Shown piece after piece: positions 32,270 through 43,429 of a stretch of 64,000 bases of DNA. The notes below the pieces were generated by a model. It was not told the origin of the DNA, did no database searches, and saw only the letters and a list, made by a program, of their open reading frames with translations. This stretch comes from Heterobilharzia americana (taxonomy: Eukaryota; Platyhelminthes; Trematoda; Strigeidida; Schistosomatidae). The DNA lies in NCBI GenBank assembly GCA_944470555.2, contig OX104129.1, positions 49,075,998 through 49,139,997 of the forward strand. Reading direction: 5' to 3'. Within the stretch, counting starts at the first letter, position 1, and each line of letters opens with the position of its first letter. Both the position numbers and the translations under genes were made by a program.

Positions 32270-32810
32270 TACTCCTTATGATCTCGCAACACGACCGCAG
32301 AATTTCATATCAATCAACGTTAGACAACAGTTTGAAGGTTGTGTTTTTGTCCGATATCTTTCAAAATTCGTGCGAATTCGATTCAGTTGCTCATCATCCA
32401 CACTGCTGAATAACACAATGTCAACCAAGTAAACTATTGATATATTGGACAAAAGTTTTTTAAGCATAGCATAATTTTGACCCTGAAAAGTTACAGGAGC
32501 ATTCATCAACCCGAAAATAACTGTTTGTAATTCACACAACGTCATTCGGATATTGCACACAGTCGTTGGATGGTCGTTTGAGTGCACCTCCACCTGTCAT
32601 GGTCCAGAGGCCAAACTAGTGATAGAGGACGAACATGGGACTAATAACGCTTCCAGAGTTTCGCCAAAACACAAGGATGAAAACGAACCCTACTAAGTAA
32701 CGGCAATCAACTTCAGACAGTCTATATAAAGGTGGAGCCTTCCCTTTTCTTTTTTAACTAACAATGTCATGTAAGTTTCAAAAAGGGAGATGGAACAGTT
32801 GTATGCTTTT
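32270..32810 (-). pseudogene. Gypsy reverse transcriptase relic
   Basis: The minus strand reads KKEKGRLHLYIDCLKLIAVT (RT finger motif), then TLCELQTVIFGLMNAPVTFQ and SIVYLVDIVLFSSVDDEQLN. In the last, the catalytic Y(L/V)DD has become YLVDI. Stops separate the blocks. It resembles the decayed integrases at 42190, 55540 and 63360 and may come from the same old family. Confidence 0.65.
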
Positions 32811-34600
32811 GTGACATATGCTTTGTCATGCTTACAAACTGAGGTTGGAACTCTGTGGGTTAGCATAAGCTGCTTGTTTTATTGGTGCATAATCAGACAT
32901 ACTGGTTAAGTGTTGTACCACTGGGATTCTCCCAACATCTTCGGGACTCCAAGCGATGACATCCGCACACTGTACGTGGACCAAACGAATGGCATCCATA
33001 TGTGCAGCTGGTAATTCTATCAGTATGTTTTTATTGGTCCGCTTTCATAATACATTAACATCTCCATGGGACTGGACAGTTTCATTGATTGTTTCCACCC
33101 CTGAATTGGCACCTAATATTTTGATATTATGATCATTGCTGGCAGTTTGCACCCTAAATTGATGTGACAATAGCTGTTAATCGACACACAATTAGTATGT
33201 ATATCGACTAAATAAACCATGATTACTCCGTGTAGGCTACTTTCCACAGTTGGTGGGTGGTTTTAAGCAGAAATACTAGATCCTTGTATGACGCAAGGAA
33301 CGACATTAGGTGACTCAGCCTGATTCCCTACAACGTTACAGTTCATTTATCCTGCTAACTTTACCAACAATTCAGCTGCACATTTACATCTGTTTGGAGT
33401 CTTCCAGAATGATGAAAGCTATCAGAAACGATGTTGAAATGTTCCTGCACACATTCATGAGTTGCTGATAAGATCTTAGTTCCTGGTAAGTGCACAATCC
33501 CACTCCATGCTGTCTTCGGTTCTGTGTGCATTCAGTAAACAATAATATACCTTAGCTATTCGCAAGCGCTTAATTCATACAGACAGGATGACGTCCAGTT
33601 AGTCGTTTCCATGCTTCATTATTCCATAAGCCCTCTTCAAATTGATGTAAGACGTAAATTTAAATTAAACTATGCACATCTTCAGGGTACGAAGTATACT
33701 CTATTCTGGGTTCACAATGCTGCTGAAAAAGCGTGGAACAGTACATTGTGCCCCAAACGTGTTGTGAGAAAAACACCTTTAATATTTTCTGAAACAGCGG
33801 ACTGATTTCGTCATAAAGATTCCAATCGACTCCTGTCAAGTCAAGGCATTTTAATGCGAGATATAGTGAATATATGGAAGCGGTAGCCCCAGGTTTTGTC
33901 GAAAATCACTACAACCAAAGGAGATGCTGGTCTCCTTACAAAGTGAGACATTCACCTAGAATAAACTTATAAGGTGGGCTAACATTAACCCTTTTAGTTT
34001 CTGCCAGTTGCCTCAGCGATCAGCTGTCAAACGGCATATGCGATACTGTCGAAAATACAATCATTGTTACGTAAACAAACTCATATTGTGAACAAACGAA
34101 CTTTGATCAACGACTGATTCAATGTTTTACTCCACCAGATAGACATTTTAATAGGTGCCAACCACTTAGTTTTTGACTGTACTATAGGTTATTCGGCTTG
34201 AGATGAGGAAATACGGAAGCGATTCTCTGCAGGTGACTGACAGATGAGTCAGTGAATGCTTAGTATTTTCAATCCAAACGGTATGACACAGCAATGAACT
34301 TCAGCAAAGGGGAATGAAGAGCATCGAAACAAATCCCCCGAAATACAAGCTCATAATCGAGATTCATCAAATACAAATAGTTTCCTGTCTTTGTAGGTCT
34401 CCACGTTATAAAACTTTCAAATGTTAGTAGGAGCAAATCCGGTAAAAAGTGGGTCGTTGAAGCAAGAAAGAAAAATGCTTACGTATGGATAAGCTGGCAT
34501 CCCAGAAATGTTCCTAAAATACGTCACATCATTTGAAAATGTAACCCCAGAAAACTCAGTGTGCATAAACACGATAAAATAGTTAAATCTCCCAAATGTA
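32811..34600. other. No intact gene; possible gypsy remnants at the start
   Basis: 32811-33300 may continue the gypsy relic upstream of RT (protease region), but no DTG site is visible. From 33300 to 34600 I see only short frames without domains. Confidence 0.45.
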
Positions 34601-34841
34601 TGAAATGTTTGAGGTATAAAATGAGTATCTATATTTTGGCAAATCAGAATATTAAAGAAACAATTTTCGGTAGCGTCAGCTGATGCTTATGGTCATTCAA
34701 TGGTTTGCCGAATCATGTCCATTATTTCTGCTCGAACAATGTGACTATGAACAATGGATTACACTAAACAGAATAACACCAAACTCAATCGATCCCTTTA
34801 CTTTGTCAACATTTTGTCACATAAATCGTTGTCATTATCAG

Positions 34842-34861
34842 CATATACACACACACACACA
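34842..34861. repeat. (CA)n microsatellite upstream of copy 2
   Basis: About nine CA units at the position homologous to the copy 1 GT run, about 215 bp before the TATA box. Confidence 0.85.
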
Positions 34862-35075
34862 AGGAAATCGAAATATGTGCAAACACATTCATGAGTGGTG
34901 CGGAAACAATCTGAAGCATTTGCTTGTCCGTGTTTTGATCTTGTCGACTATTCGAAACAAATATCGAAATAACAATATTCGCCTACACAGAGGACAATAA
35001 TTCAGTCATTCTCAACATGAAACACAATTGGACGGCAAAAGTGCAATGGTATACTAACAGTGTTAGCCCTTAGAG

Positions 35076-35083
35076 TATATAAG
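35076..35083 (+). promoter_or_regulatory. TATA box of copy 2
   Basis: TATATAAG 47 nt before the ATG at 35130. The flanking CCCTTAGAG and the GGAGGACAATTGTTAG leader are shared with the other copies. Confidence 0.7.
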
Positions 35084-35129
35084 GAGGACAATTGTTAGTT
35101 GGCGTTACAAGTCCACAGTCGACATCAAA

Positions 35130-36596
35130 ATGCACGTAAGTTGACAACAGATGACTATGTATGCAACCACATGGAGGAATCATTTCAACTCAACGAGTGT
35201 TGTGCAGTCATTCCCCGGTTGATTACTCGAATAACGCTGACTGAGTGGCTTGAAAAATCAACACAATGTACAATCCATCGATCACCCAATCGGTGGCCGC
35301 AACAACCGATCCACCAGGATCTCAAGAATCTACCAGCATCAATTGGTTGAAGCTGCTGAACACGTGGCTGCAAGGGACAACTGTCACCATCATGTAGTGT
35401 AGTCGATATCACATCATGAAGCTCATCCACGGGCATTGAAATATGGTGCCTGTGAAAGCCATGAACTAGTTGTTTGCAGTTGTCTCACTTCTCATAAGAC
35501 AGAAACGAGTCGTTATTTCCTCTGCATTTCTTTTCAGGTTGAATATCTTGTCGTGTGTTTCTTCGTCATAATGAGTGTGGTGTGCTCAGAAAAACTCCAA
35601 GTAAGTAAATATTCATGTTGTAGTGCGTTCACAGTGGGATGTAGGTTGATGTCATATTGTGTTTTTGCACTTCATTGGCCATGTAATTTCACGGTTGTAT
35701 GTGGGATTATGATTTTGTGTCTCATATTCCAGAGTGGACAGTTAGTAGAATATTTCTGATGTTGGTGAGGATGTTGAATGCACTGACGATGTTGTGTCGT
35801 AGTTGGTTGCACTTTGTCAGTCACCTTATGAACTTTCCGCATTGTCAGTGCTCGCTCTTCTGACCTGATTGAAATGATTAATGCGAGCTGCTGTGTGTAG
35901 GCTTGAACGCGTACACACACACACACACACACACCATACACTCATACAGTCATTCTACCGCTCTGACGTGTGGATCGAAGTCCACTTGTCTTCAATTTTC
36001 GTCTAGTCCAATTATCGTTGGAGATTTAAAGAGGTACGAAATGGGACTGACTAGTAATCATCCATGTGTATTTTCCCTCATTACATTGTATGTGGAGATG
36101 TCACTAAATTTTAAGATGGAATTGATTTAGATTGGTGATGAACACCTTCTCATTCGTTGGGTGCATATGGAAGAGACATCTAGTGTTATTCAGTGGCAGG
36201 ACTCGATAGTGGTCAGCGAAGTGAAAATAGTTGGCTCTCACAAAGGTTCAAACACACGTTGAACACTGATGAAGTCGGTGAGGTGACCACAATATTTGTT
36301 TGTTGCAAACAGTCTTCTTTGTAATAGATTCTTGTAGTCACGTTGATGTCCATTGCTTATTCTTGAGAAGACAAGTTTTACTGACACATTTGTTTATTTC
36401 CTGATTGTATTTGCAAAACTCGATCATCGATTCGTTTTCGGGTGGACAAGACGACGCTGAATTGGCCAAAATCAAGGCATCACCTGAGTTCAAAGATGCA
36501 AAAGCCAAGGTTATGACAGTGTTGTCATCAAAAATTGATAATTATGTCCTCGAAAATCTTCGTAAACGAAAAACTCCAACTGGAAATGACTTTTAG
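35130..36596 (+). CDS. Small putative secreted protein gene, copy 2 (five-exon model, MEG-like)
   Basis: Predicted exons: 1, 35130-35135 (ATGCAC, donor gtaagt); 2, 35538-35600 (63 nt, acceptor TTTTCAG, donor gtaagt; signal-peptide core LVVCFFVIMSVVC); 3, 36007-36033 (27 nt; SNYRWRFKE; acceptor GTCTAG, donor gtacga); 4, 36194-36245 (52 nt; WQDSIVVSEVKIVGSHK; acceptor TTATTCAG, donor gttcaa); 5, 36451-36596 (146 nt; DAELAKIKAS, SSKIDNYVLENLRK, tail KTPTGNDF, stop TAG). All phases agree: 294 nt, 97 aa plus stop. A signal peptide with no later membrane segment suggests a secreted product. The very short symmetrical internal exons recall schistosome micro-exon genes, but the family is not recognised. 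The exon 5 acceptor (GACAAG) and exon 4 donor are weak, and additional micro-exons may exist in 35601-36006. Confidence 0.65.
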
Positions 36597-36783
36597 TAGC
36601 AACAGTCTTTCTCTTCCTTCATTCTTATAGTGCCGCCACTTACATTGTCACTTTTAGTCTTCTTTATCACCTGACGAGTAAGATGCACTCAACGCCCAGT
36701 GAGCATTGTTATCTTTATGCCAGGTCATTCACATAAATACGCTTGTATAAATTTCTGTCCACAGCCTTTTGTTCTTACCTCCT

Positions 36784-37146
36784 TCACCGCTGTTCGAATA
36801 CGAACAGAATGTGACAGGAATTTTTCATGTGAAATAATAGCTGGTGGAATGACAATAAATTGTGTATGATTGCGAAATGATTATTGAGTGAGTTGTCTTG
36901 CAAACTGTGTGTAAACAACTGAGTGATGATTTTGCGTGATCTGTGAGTAGAACGGAAGGCAGAATGGAACGACGGAGTGCGTTTTGGATGGGTGAGGGCT
37001 AAGACGGTGAAAGCAGAAGGGTTACATTGGGTCTCTTTTCTATACAAAGCTGTTGGTTTCTTATGCATGTAGCCATAGTTTTCGCCAAGCAATCGAGACA
37101 AACACATTTCCTCTTCGACAATCACTTTAACCATGCAGGACGTCAC
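36784..37146. repeat. Dispersed repeat unit downstream of copy 2
   Basis: About 320 bp (36822-37140 best) recur at 41885-42190 and 63055-63360, and in diverged reverse form at about 48220-48440. The minus-strand open frames over it are conserved between copies only because the DNA is. At 36.6 and 48.6 kb it follows the terminal exon of a family gene. Confidence 0.7.
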
Positions 37147-38780
37147 GTGTTGATACTATGTGGTCAGTGTTGTTGAGATTTTCAATTACCGCGCTGCTTA
37201 TGGATCTCCTATCATCTAGGCGTGAGCACTGAAGATATCATTTCCAAATCTTATCAGATAGCACTGCTGTTCACCTATCGATACACTCAGCGTCAAAAGA
37301 GAAGGCGAGTTTATCACACGTGGAGGTTTTTTGAGTCGAATTCAAATTGATGAAATTTTCGTAGAAGAGTGACTGAATCCTAACTTTGTTGCATCAATTG
37401 TTCATCTAAGGGAACTTGAAATCCTCCTCTTTGGAATGTCAGCAACTGGATTCCTAGTGCATTCAAGGTTTTTGTATGGTATCCTTTCGTGTGTAGCTGT
37501 AGGACTTGATGCGAGTATCGACGAAATGAGGTGTTTAAACATTATCGATTAGGATTATTCTTAGAGCAGTAGTTTCTGCTCACACGGTGTACATATGGAA
37601 AGAGAAACGTGCATGCATGCAAGCATTTCTGAGTAGCGAATTGGGAACTGATTCTCCTGCATTCAAGAAAGCACTGGTATTTGATGCAAAGAAAGACATT
37701 TTCGGGTGTTTGAATGCAGAGTTGGTTCGAATTCAAAGCTATCTGTCACTTGTATGAAGTAGCCGAATGGGATAAGGCGTGAGTAATAACGATATTAAAT
37801 TCAGCGACACACTAGAAGCAAATACCAACCTGGCTATTCCTCCATCAGCATCTTTTTCTCCACTGATTCATGCAAATATCAAAAGACGAAGGCTTGCCTA
37901 TGACTGCAAATATCACTTTATTTGTTAAACTATATACGTCCTAGGCCAAATATAGGGTAACGCAATCTAATTGGTTACATCACATAGGGAATCGTCTAAT
38001 GAGGTTGTTTTGTCAACATGTAACCATAAATCAAAACCTGAAACAAAAACATTTCTATCTCAACGGCTGATGGCTTAAAGTGTTGATTTTCAATCTTGGT
38101 TGCTTCCTGTAGCCATATTTCTGGATATTAGATAACACTGGATTTGAAGTGAGATGTGTGTGCAGTCTTTCAGTGATGTAACACACTGAGCTCTTGATGG
38201 TAACTGACCACAGCTTCTGAGTCAGCTGTTTTCCATATGATCTGCTTTCGCATTTCTATCACAGTTGCTTCTTCTCACACATATGTAATGCATACTGGTG
38301 GTTTACTAAGGCATTCGAAGGCACCTATGTATTTTGCGGTTAGGTGATCAAGCTAACTAAACGTGGTGAATAGGTTAACCTCAGACACGTGATAAATTAG
38401 TATATGCTTAAACGCATATTGTGGCATCCAGTTAATTGCATTCATCGAGAAAAAGTACAATTCACTTTCATAACCCTATTATTCATGACCGTGACTCCTG
38501 GAAGTTTTCAGGTTAAATCATCATTTTATCATTGCCTTTTCAAAGGTGTGGCAAGTCAGCTCAGTAAAATGCTTTTTATGCTGTGGATAGTTTTTCAACA
38601 ATTGACGAGCCATTTTCATCAACTTCTTTTTAAACCAACTCAATCGTGTTATGAAAATGGAAAGAGGGACGTGATAATTTTCCGTCAAAATTCTTGTAAG
38701 TAATCAATTAACAGCAATCCGTTTCTGAAGAAAATGATAGCTCTATTTTCAGCTCATAGTCGATCTAGACCAAATGGATG
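37147..38780. other. No gene recognised
   Basis: AT-rich. A 99-codon plus frame at 38404-38703 is rich in Phe and Leu but has no recognisable domain. Confidence 0.5.
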
Positions 38781-39475
38781 ACTACCGAAGAAACTGCATT
38801 TCACAGGACACCTCTAATGAGACATCTTGTGGGGAAATGCTTCACTGAATGTGTAACTGTGTGGGAATTCATCAGTTTTACATGAATAATATTCAAAATG
38901 ATGTGGTGGTAATTGGTGAGCCTGTGAAATACTTCCGTCATTTTCAGTGAGAAAGGAAATAAAAACCTCGGGTTCGGATTTCACGATTGCGTAAAAGGAG
39001 GAGTGAGGTCAACATGGCACAGTCTGGTGATTCGAAATTGGTGAGAATTTTCTCCGATGGGGCTTCACACTTCTTAAGCTCCATCTATGTGTTTGTGTTC
39101 AGTGTCTTTTATGATCTGAAGGAAAATAATGAAATGCAACTTGTCGAATTCATGGTTAAGTGTCACTTATGGTCGGCATCTGACTAAACTCGTAGATGGG
39201 TTCAATTCTTGTGATTCAAAAGCAGTTGTCGGAATAGAATCGCTTGAAGTATAAATATATTTTTAACTCAGGGATTGTAAACAAAGATTAAAGTTGACGA
39301 AGAAGTCACCATAGAAAACAATAACTGATATTTATTAAGCAATCAGTATATCATGAACCTGTGGTTCGTTGCATTAATTTTTCAGCATGCCAGATGACAC
39401 AGCTAAGAATATGCAGATGATCACCTTTCACCTCTTGGTTTGTGATTTAATGTCCAGCTAGGTGTGAACAGAACA
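38781..39475. repeat. Segment partly duplicated at 62.8-63.05 kb and 41.8 kb
   Basis: 38781-38955 matches 62775-62940, and 39380-39470 matches 41795-41885 and 62965-63055. In the 62.8-kb copy the intervening 38956-39360 is missing. A 66-codon plus frame (38987-39187) sits in the unshared part and is not recognised. Confidence 0.65.
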
Positions 39476-39906
39476 ACCACAGAATCTGTGTACACAAATT
39501 ATGCTGAAATAGTTTAGGATTTGGTTGCTGTTCTTTCCTAGGTAACTACTGTAAGGCACTAAACCTGAAGGTATATCATTAGTTCAGCCATTATTGTCAA
39601 CGCATGTCCACGTCGGAATAGTAAACTGTGGCTACGAGAGCTTTAATGGTGACAGTGAAACACAGTGTAATATTTCACGGTGAGTGAACAGTGCAGATTC
39701 AAGTTTCCTAAAACTCTGTGTCTTTCTGATTGTTTAATCACAGTGGGTACGTGTGTGTGGGAAATATGTTGTTTGAAGAGTGAAACTCTTACCGTGAGAA
39801 TCCGGTGGTTGGTATTCCATCCGACTGAAATGGGTGCCCTTAACCTAGGTAGGGGAAATGTGAATAACAAAGAAAGAGAATAATAACGTAAAAGGAGTAT
39901 ATCAGG
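39476..39906. other. No gene recognised
   Basis: Non-coding spacer before RTE copy B. Two overlapping frames of about 70 codons on opposite strands (39643-39883) are without domains. Confidence 0.45.
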
Positions 39907-41402
39907 AGGAACCTCGCCTAGCTAGCTAGTTCACAAGAACTTACGAGGAATCATGCTGCTGCTGTCCACACCAAGCAAAATATCAAACCGCATCATCCTG
40001 GAGAGACTAAAGGATGCGCTAGATTCAAAACTATGATCGGAACGGACTGGCTGGCTGGATTCAGAAAGAACAAATCATATGCGCATCAAATTGCAACACT
40101 ACACTACGCATCATCATAGAACAGAGAGTAGAATGGCAGTCAACTCAACCCAACCCAATTCAACTCAACTCTACCTCAACTTTATCGACTTTGAAAAAGC
40201 CTTCGACAGCGTTGACCAAGAAGTAATTTGGCAGGCAGCTGCTTCAACACTACGGTTTTAGTGCCACAAACCTCATTCAACAGCTGCTATATGCTATATG
40301 ATCAGGCCACATGCCGAGTGATTCACAATGGAAAGGTCTGTGATGCCTTTGAAGTGAAGTGAAATGAAGTGAAGACAGGAGTAAGACAAGGCTGCCGTCT
40401 ACTATCACCGATGCTCTTCCTGATTGTGGTCGACTGTACTGGACTGGACTGGATCATGCAACAGACAACTGTGAGGAGCGAGAAGATGGGCATACGCTGT
40501 TTTACCGATGAAAAGACAATAGAAGAAGATTTGGACTTCGCTGCCGATCATGATTTCTGTCCAATGTCTTGTGGCACAAACTCGAAGATCTACAGACGAA
40601 AGCTAACAAGTTGGCAGAAGAAGCAGCAGTGAAGGTTGGACTTCAAGTGAATGTGGAGAAGACAGAAGTGATGAAGATACCCAACCAACCAACCAACCAA
40701 CAACAAGTACCAATCACCATCAATGGGAGAAACCTAAAGGAAGGAGTCTCGTTCACCTACCCACCTACCTAGGCAGCATCGTTTCGACTACAAGCGGTGG
40801 CACAGATGAGGATGTCAAAGCAGCCAGGATCGGAAAGACAGAAAGACAGGCCTTCATTAACCTGAAATCGGTGTGGAGATATACTGCTCTGCATTCAGCG
40901 TAAAGCGTGAACAAGATCGGGATATTCAACACTAATGTAAAGTCAGTGCTTCTGTGTGATGCTTCGGAAACTTGGTGCGTCACGAAAAGCACTTCCAACA
41001 AACTACAGATATTCATCAACAACTGCCTGCACTCGTTAGTGAAGCTCAAATGGCCAGAAAGAATAAGCAACAAGGAACTCTGGCAACGCATCAACCGACC
41101 TGGATCCTATCGCTAAACAGCTATGCACTTGAAGGAATTGGAGATGGGTTTGGCATACACTGAGAAGGCCGACTGCGGACATTACGCCCCAGGCCAGGCA
41201 CTCGAGCAGAACCCAGATAAGAAGCGACGAGTTGGGCGTCAGAGGCGATGATCACATGGAAGAGATGGTGTCAGGAAGAAATGAGAGCTTGTGGGATGTT
41301 GTCGAGCCAGGTTCAAAAGATTGCAGAGAAGAGAGTGAAATGAAGAAGTGCTACTGAAGCCGTATGCTCCAATACGAACCCAAGAGACAAATAATAATAA
41401 TA
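39907..41402 (+). mobile_element. RTE-like element, copy B (internally deleted)
   Basis: Begins with a short stretch of the family 5' end (ACCTCGCC..., 39910), then jumps at about 39950 to the RT region (ATGCTGCTGCTGTCC). The endonuclease half is missing. The RT remnants are nearly identical to copy A from about 28000 (LNFIDFEKAFDSVDQEVIW; TGVRQGCRLLSPMLFLIVVD; FAADHDF). Unlike A, the 3' end is complete, with the RTE C-terminal block and a short (ATA)n tail at 41391-41402. Confidence 0.8.
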
Positions 41403-41470
41403 TCAGCAGGGCTCAATTACTACTTTTACAACTTCTACTGTTATTTGGTTATCAATATATATGTATATAT

Positions 41471-41790
41471 AGCATCGCATGGTTAACCAGTTCACTAGTT
41501 ACTAGCCGGTCCTAAGCCCGGGTAAAGAGGGAAGGTTGGGCATAGGGATAGCAACCCTACCCCGTAAAACAAATCTAACCGCTAAACAAACTTCAAAGAA
41601 CAAACAAAATATAAAAAATAAAAACAAACTTATTCCTCGCAGGAATCGGAGAGGCGAAATGACGCCAGTTGGTGAAAGCCTGCCTTCGGGAAGCCAATTG
41701 GCCGATGTGTCTTCTCTCGATGAAAGCGAAATGGAATGTCCGCACGATGTTTGAACCCAGTAAGGCAGCCTAGATTGCAAACGAGATGAA
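41471..41790 (+). mobile_element. RTE-like element, 5' fragment (copy C)
   Basis: 320 bp nearly identical to 43163-43475 (5' end of copy D), then abruptly continuing into the duplicated block that starts at about 41790. A retained 5' end without a 3' end is the opposite of normal RTE truncation and points to recombination. Confidence 0.8.
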
Positions 41791-42830
41791 ATCAGTTTTT
41801 CAGCATGCCAGATAACACACCTTAGAATATGCAGATGATCAACTTTCACCTCTTGGTTTGTGATTTAATGTTCCACTAGGTGTGAACGTAAATAGCTGGT
41901 AGAATGACAATAAATGTGTATGATTGCGAAATGATTATTGAGTGAGTTGTCTTGGAAACTGTATGTAAACAACTGAGTGATGATTTTGCGTAATCTGTGA
42001 GTAGAACGGAAGGCAGAATGGAACGACGGAGTGCGTTTTGGATGGGTGAGGCTTGAGACGGTGAAAGCAGAAGGGTTACATTGGCTCTCTTTTCTATACA
42101 AAGCTGTTGGTTTTTTATGCATGTAGCCATAGCTTTCGCCAAGCAATCGAGACAAACACATTTCTTCTTCGACAATTACCTTTAACCATGCAGGAAGGCG
42201 GCTTGAATCCTGAGCAGTACGAAACCTAGTTCTGTTGGCGAGTTATTATCTACAGAGCAGCAGTATGTGCTACTTTAAGTTGTCTGTGTAGGCCTTCCAC
42301 CATTCCAATAGAAATAGGGTGACATATTGTCACGCGTATACATTTGAGCCAAGCATGTTAGTTAGCTGTTGGGATAAGCAACTGTCTATCTGTGCACGTC
42401 GATTAGTAGTGATGACTGAGGGGGAACCAAAGTTGGATATCTAGTGGTTCAATAATGTTTTGACAGCTATTTAGGCTGAAATATATGGCAATAGAACAGT
42501 GACCTTACTCGGAAGCTAATCGACTTATGCATGTAAGAAGATAGTTGAAAGCATTGGAAAGTGATGGTAGTCTTACTATATTTATATGGATATGCTGAAA
42601 TCTGGTAGCGGGCGTAATAAACTGGTCAAGTGAAGTTTTGGTGTGACGATGAATTTTTATTCTTTGACATTCAAACATGTTGGCATCCAATGTTTTACTT
42701 GAGGACTGATATATGGTCAAATTAACCTTTCATTGATCAGCCTAATCGCAGCGCTGATAACATGATACTTTATGCAGTTTATCGAGCACTGTATGTCTAG
42801 TTGCTTGAGGAACAAATGGACGTTGTTTTC
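41791..42830. repeat. Duplicated block, near-identical to 62961-64000
   Basis: About 1.04 kb almost identical to 62961-64000 (which continues past the window end). It holds the dispersed unit (41885-42190) and a reverse gypsy integrase relic (42190-42720). Confidence 0.9.
42190..42720 (-). pseudogene. Gypsy integrase relic (reverse), 42-kb copy
   Basis: The minus strand reads CQRIKIHRHTKTSLDQFITP, then FQHIHINIVRLPSLSNAFNY and LLTCISRLASE. These match the zinc end and the first catalytic block of gypsy integrase (HLDIVGPLP, YLLTWVNRF in element 1), with the Asp lost. Further on, the HP.SxGMVEGLHRQLK block is recognisable in the minus strand (about 42270-42320). A duplicate lies at 63360-63890 and a diverged forward one at 55540-56290. 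Confidence 0.65.
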
Positions 42831-43151
42831 CAATGGTTTTGTCACACATAACTGTGTTAAACTTAAAGTGAGAAAACTAAGATAGTAACCCTTGAAGAGG
42901 TCAGCGTTTTAATCCTGAATAATTCTTTAGTTGGTTCATATTAGATTTGTTTATTTGACACAGTGACAGAGTATTATTTACTTGATCACGTATCGAACAT
43001 AGACTGTTACTCATAATCGTATCAATGGAATCACACTACTTTCGACATCTGATTTTTATAGTCCTGTCATTTCACATTCCTTGTTTTTGAGAGTCAAATT
43101 TTCAATATCTCTGATATAGGTGTTGCGTCATTTCTATTACGCATGTCGGGT
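42831..43151. other. No gene recognised
   Basis: AT-rich spacer between the duplicated block and RTE copy D. No reading frame of interest. Confidence 0.5.
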
Positions 43152-43429
43152 AGTAACCTCGCCTGGTTAGCCAGTTCACTAGTTACTAGCCGGTCCTAAG
43201 CCCGGGTAAAGAGGGAAGGTTGGGCATAGGGATAGCAACCCTACCCCGTAAAACAAATCTAACCGCTAAACAAACTTCAAAGAACAAACAAAATATAAAA
43301 AATAAAAACAAACTTATTCCTCGCTGGAATCGGAGAGGCGAAATGACGCCAGTTGGTGAAAGCCTGCCTTCGGGAAGCCAATTGGCCGATGTGTCTTCTC
43401 TCGATGAAAGCGAAATGGAATGTCCGCAC

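Noticed and set aside
35731..35762. An additional micro-exon after CATATTCCAG at 35730 in copy 2
   Set aside because: Acceptor is good, but the reading in phase 0 ends in a stop (TGA) before the next plausible donor; left out of the model but may be used in an alternative transcript.
35130..36596. Naming the small gene as a specific MEG family member (for example MEG-2 or MEG-3)
   Set aside because: Architecture is similar but I cannot match the residues to a known family with confidence.
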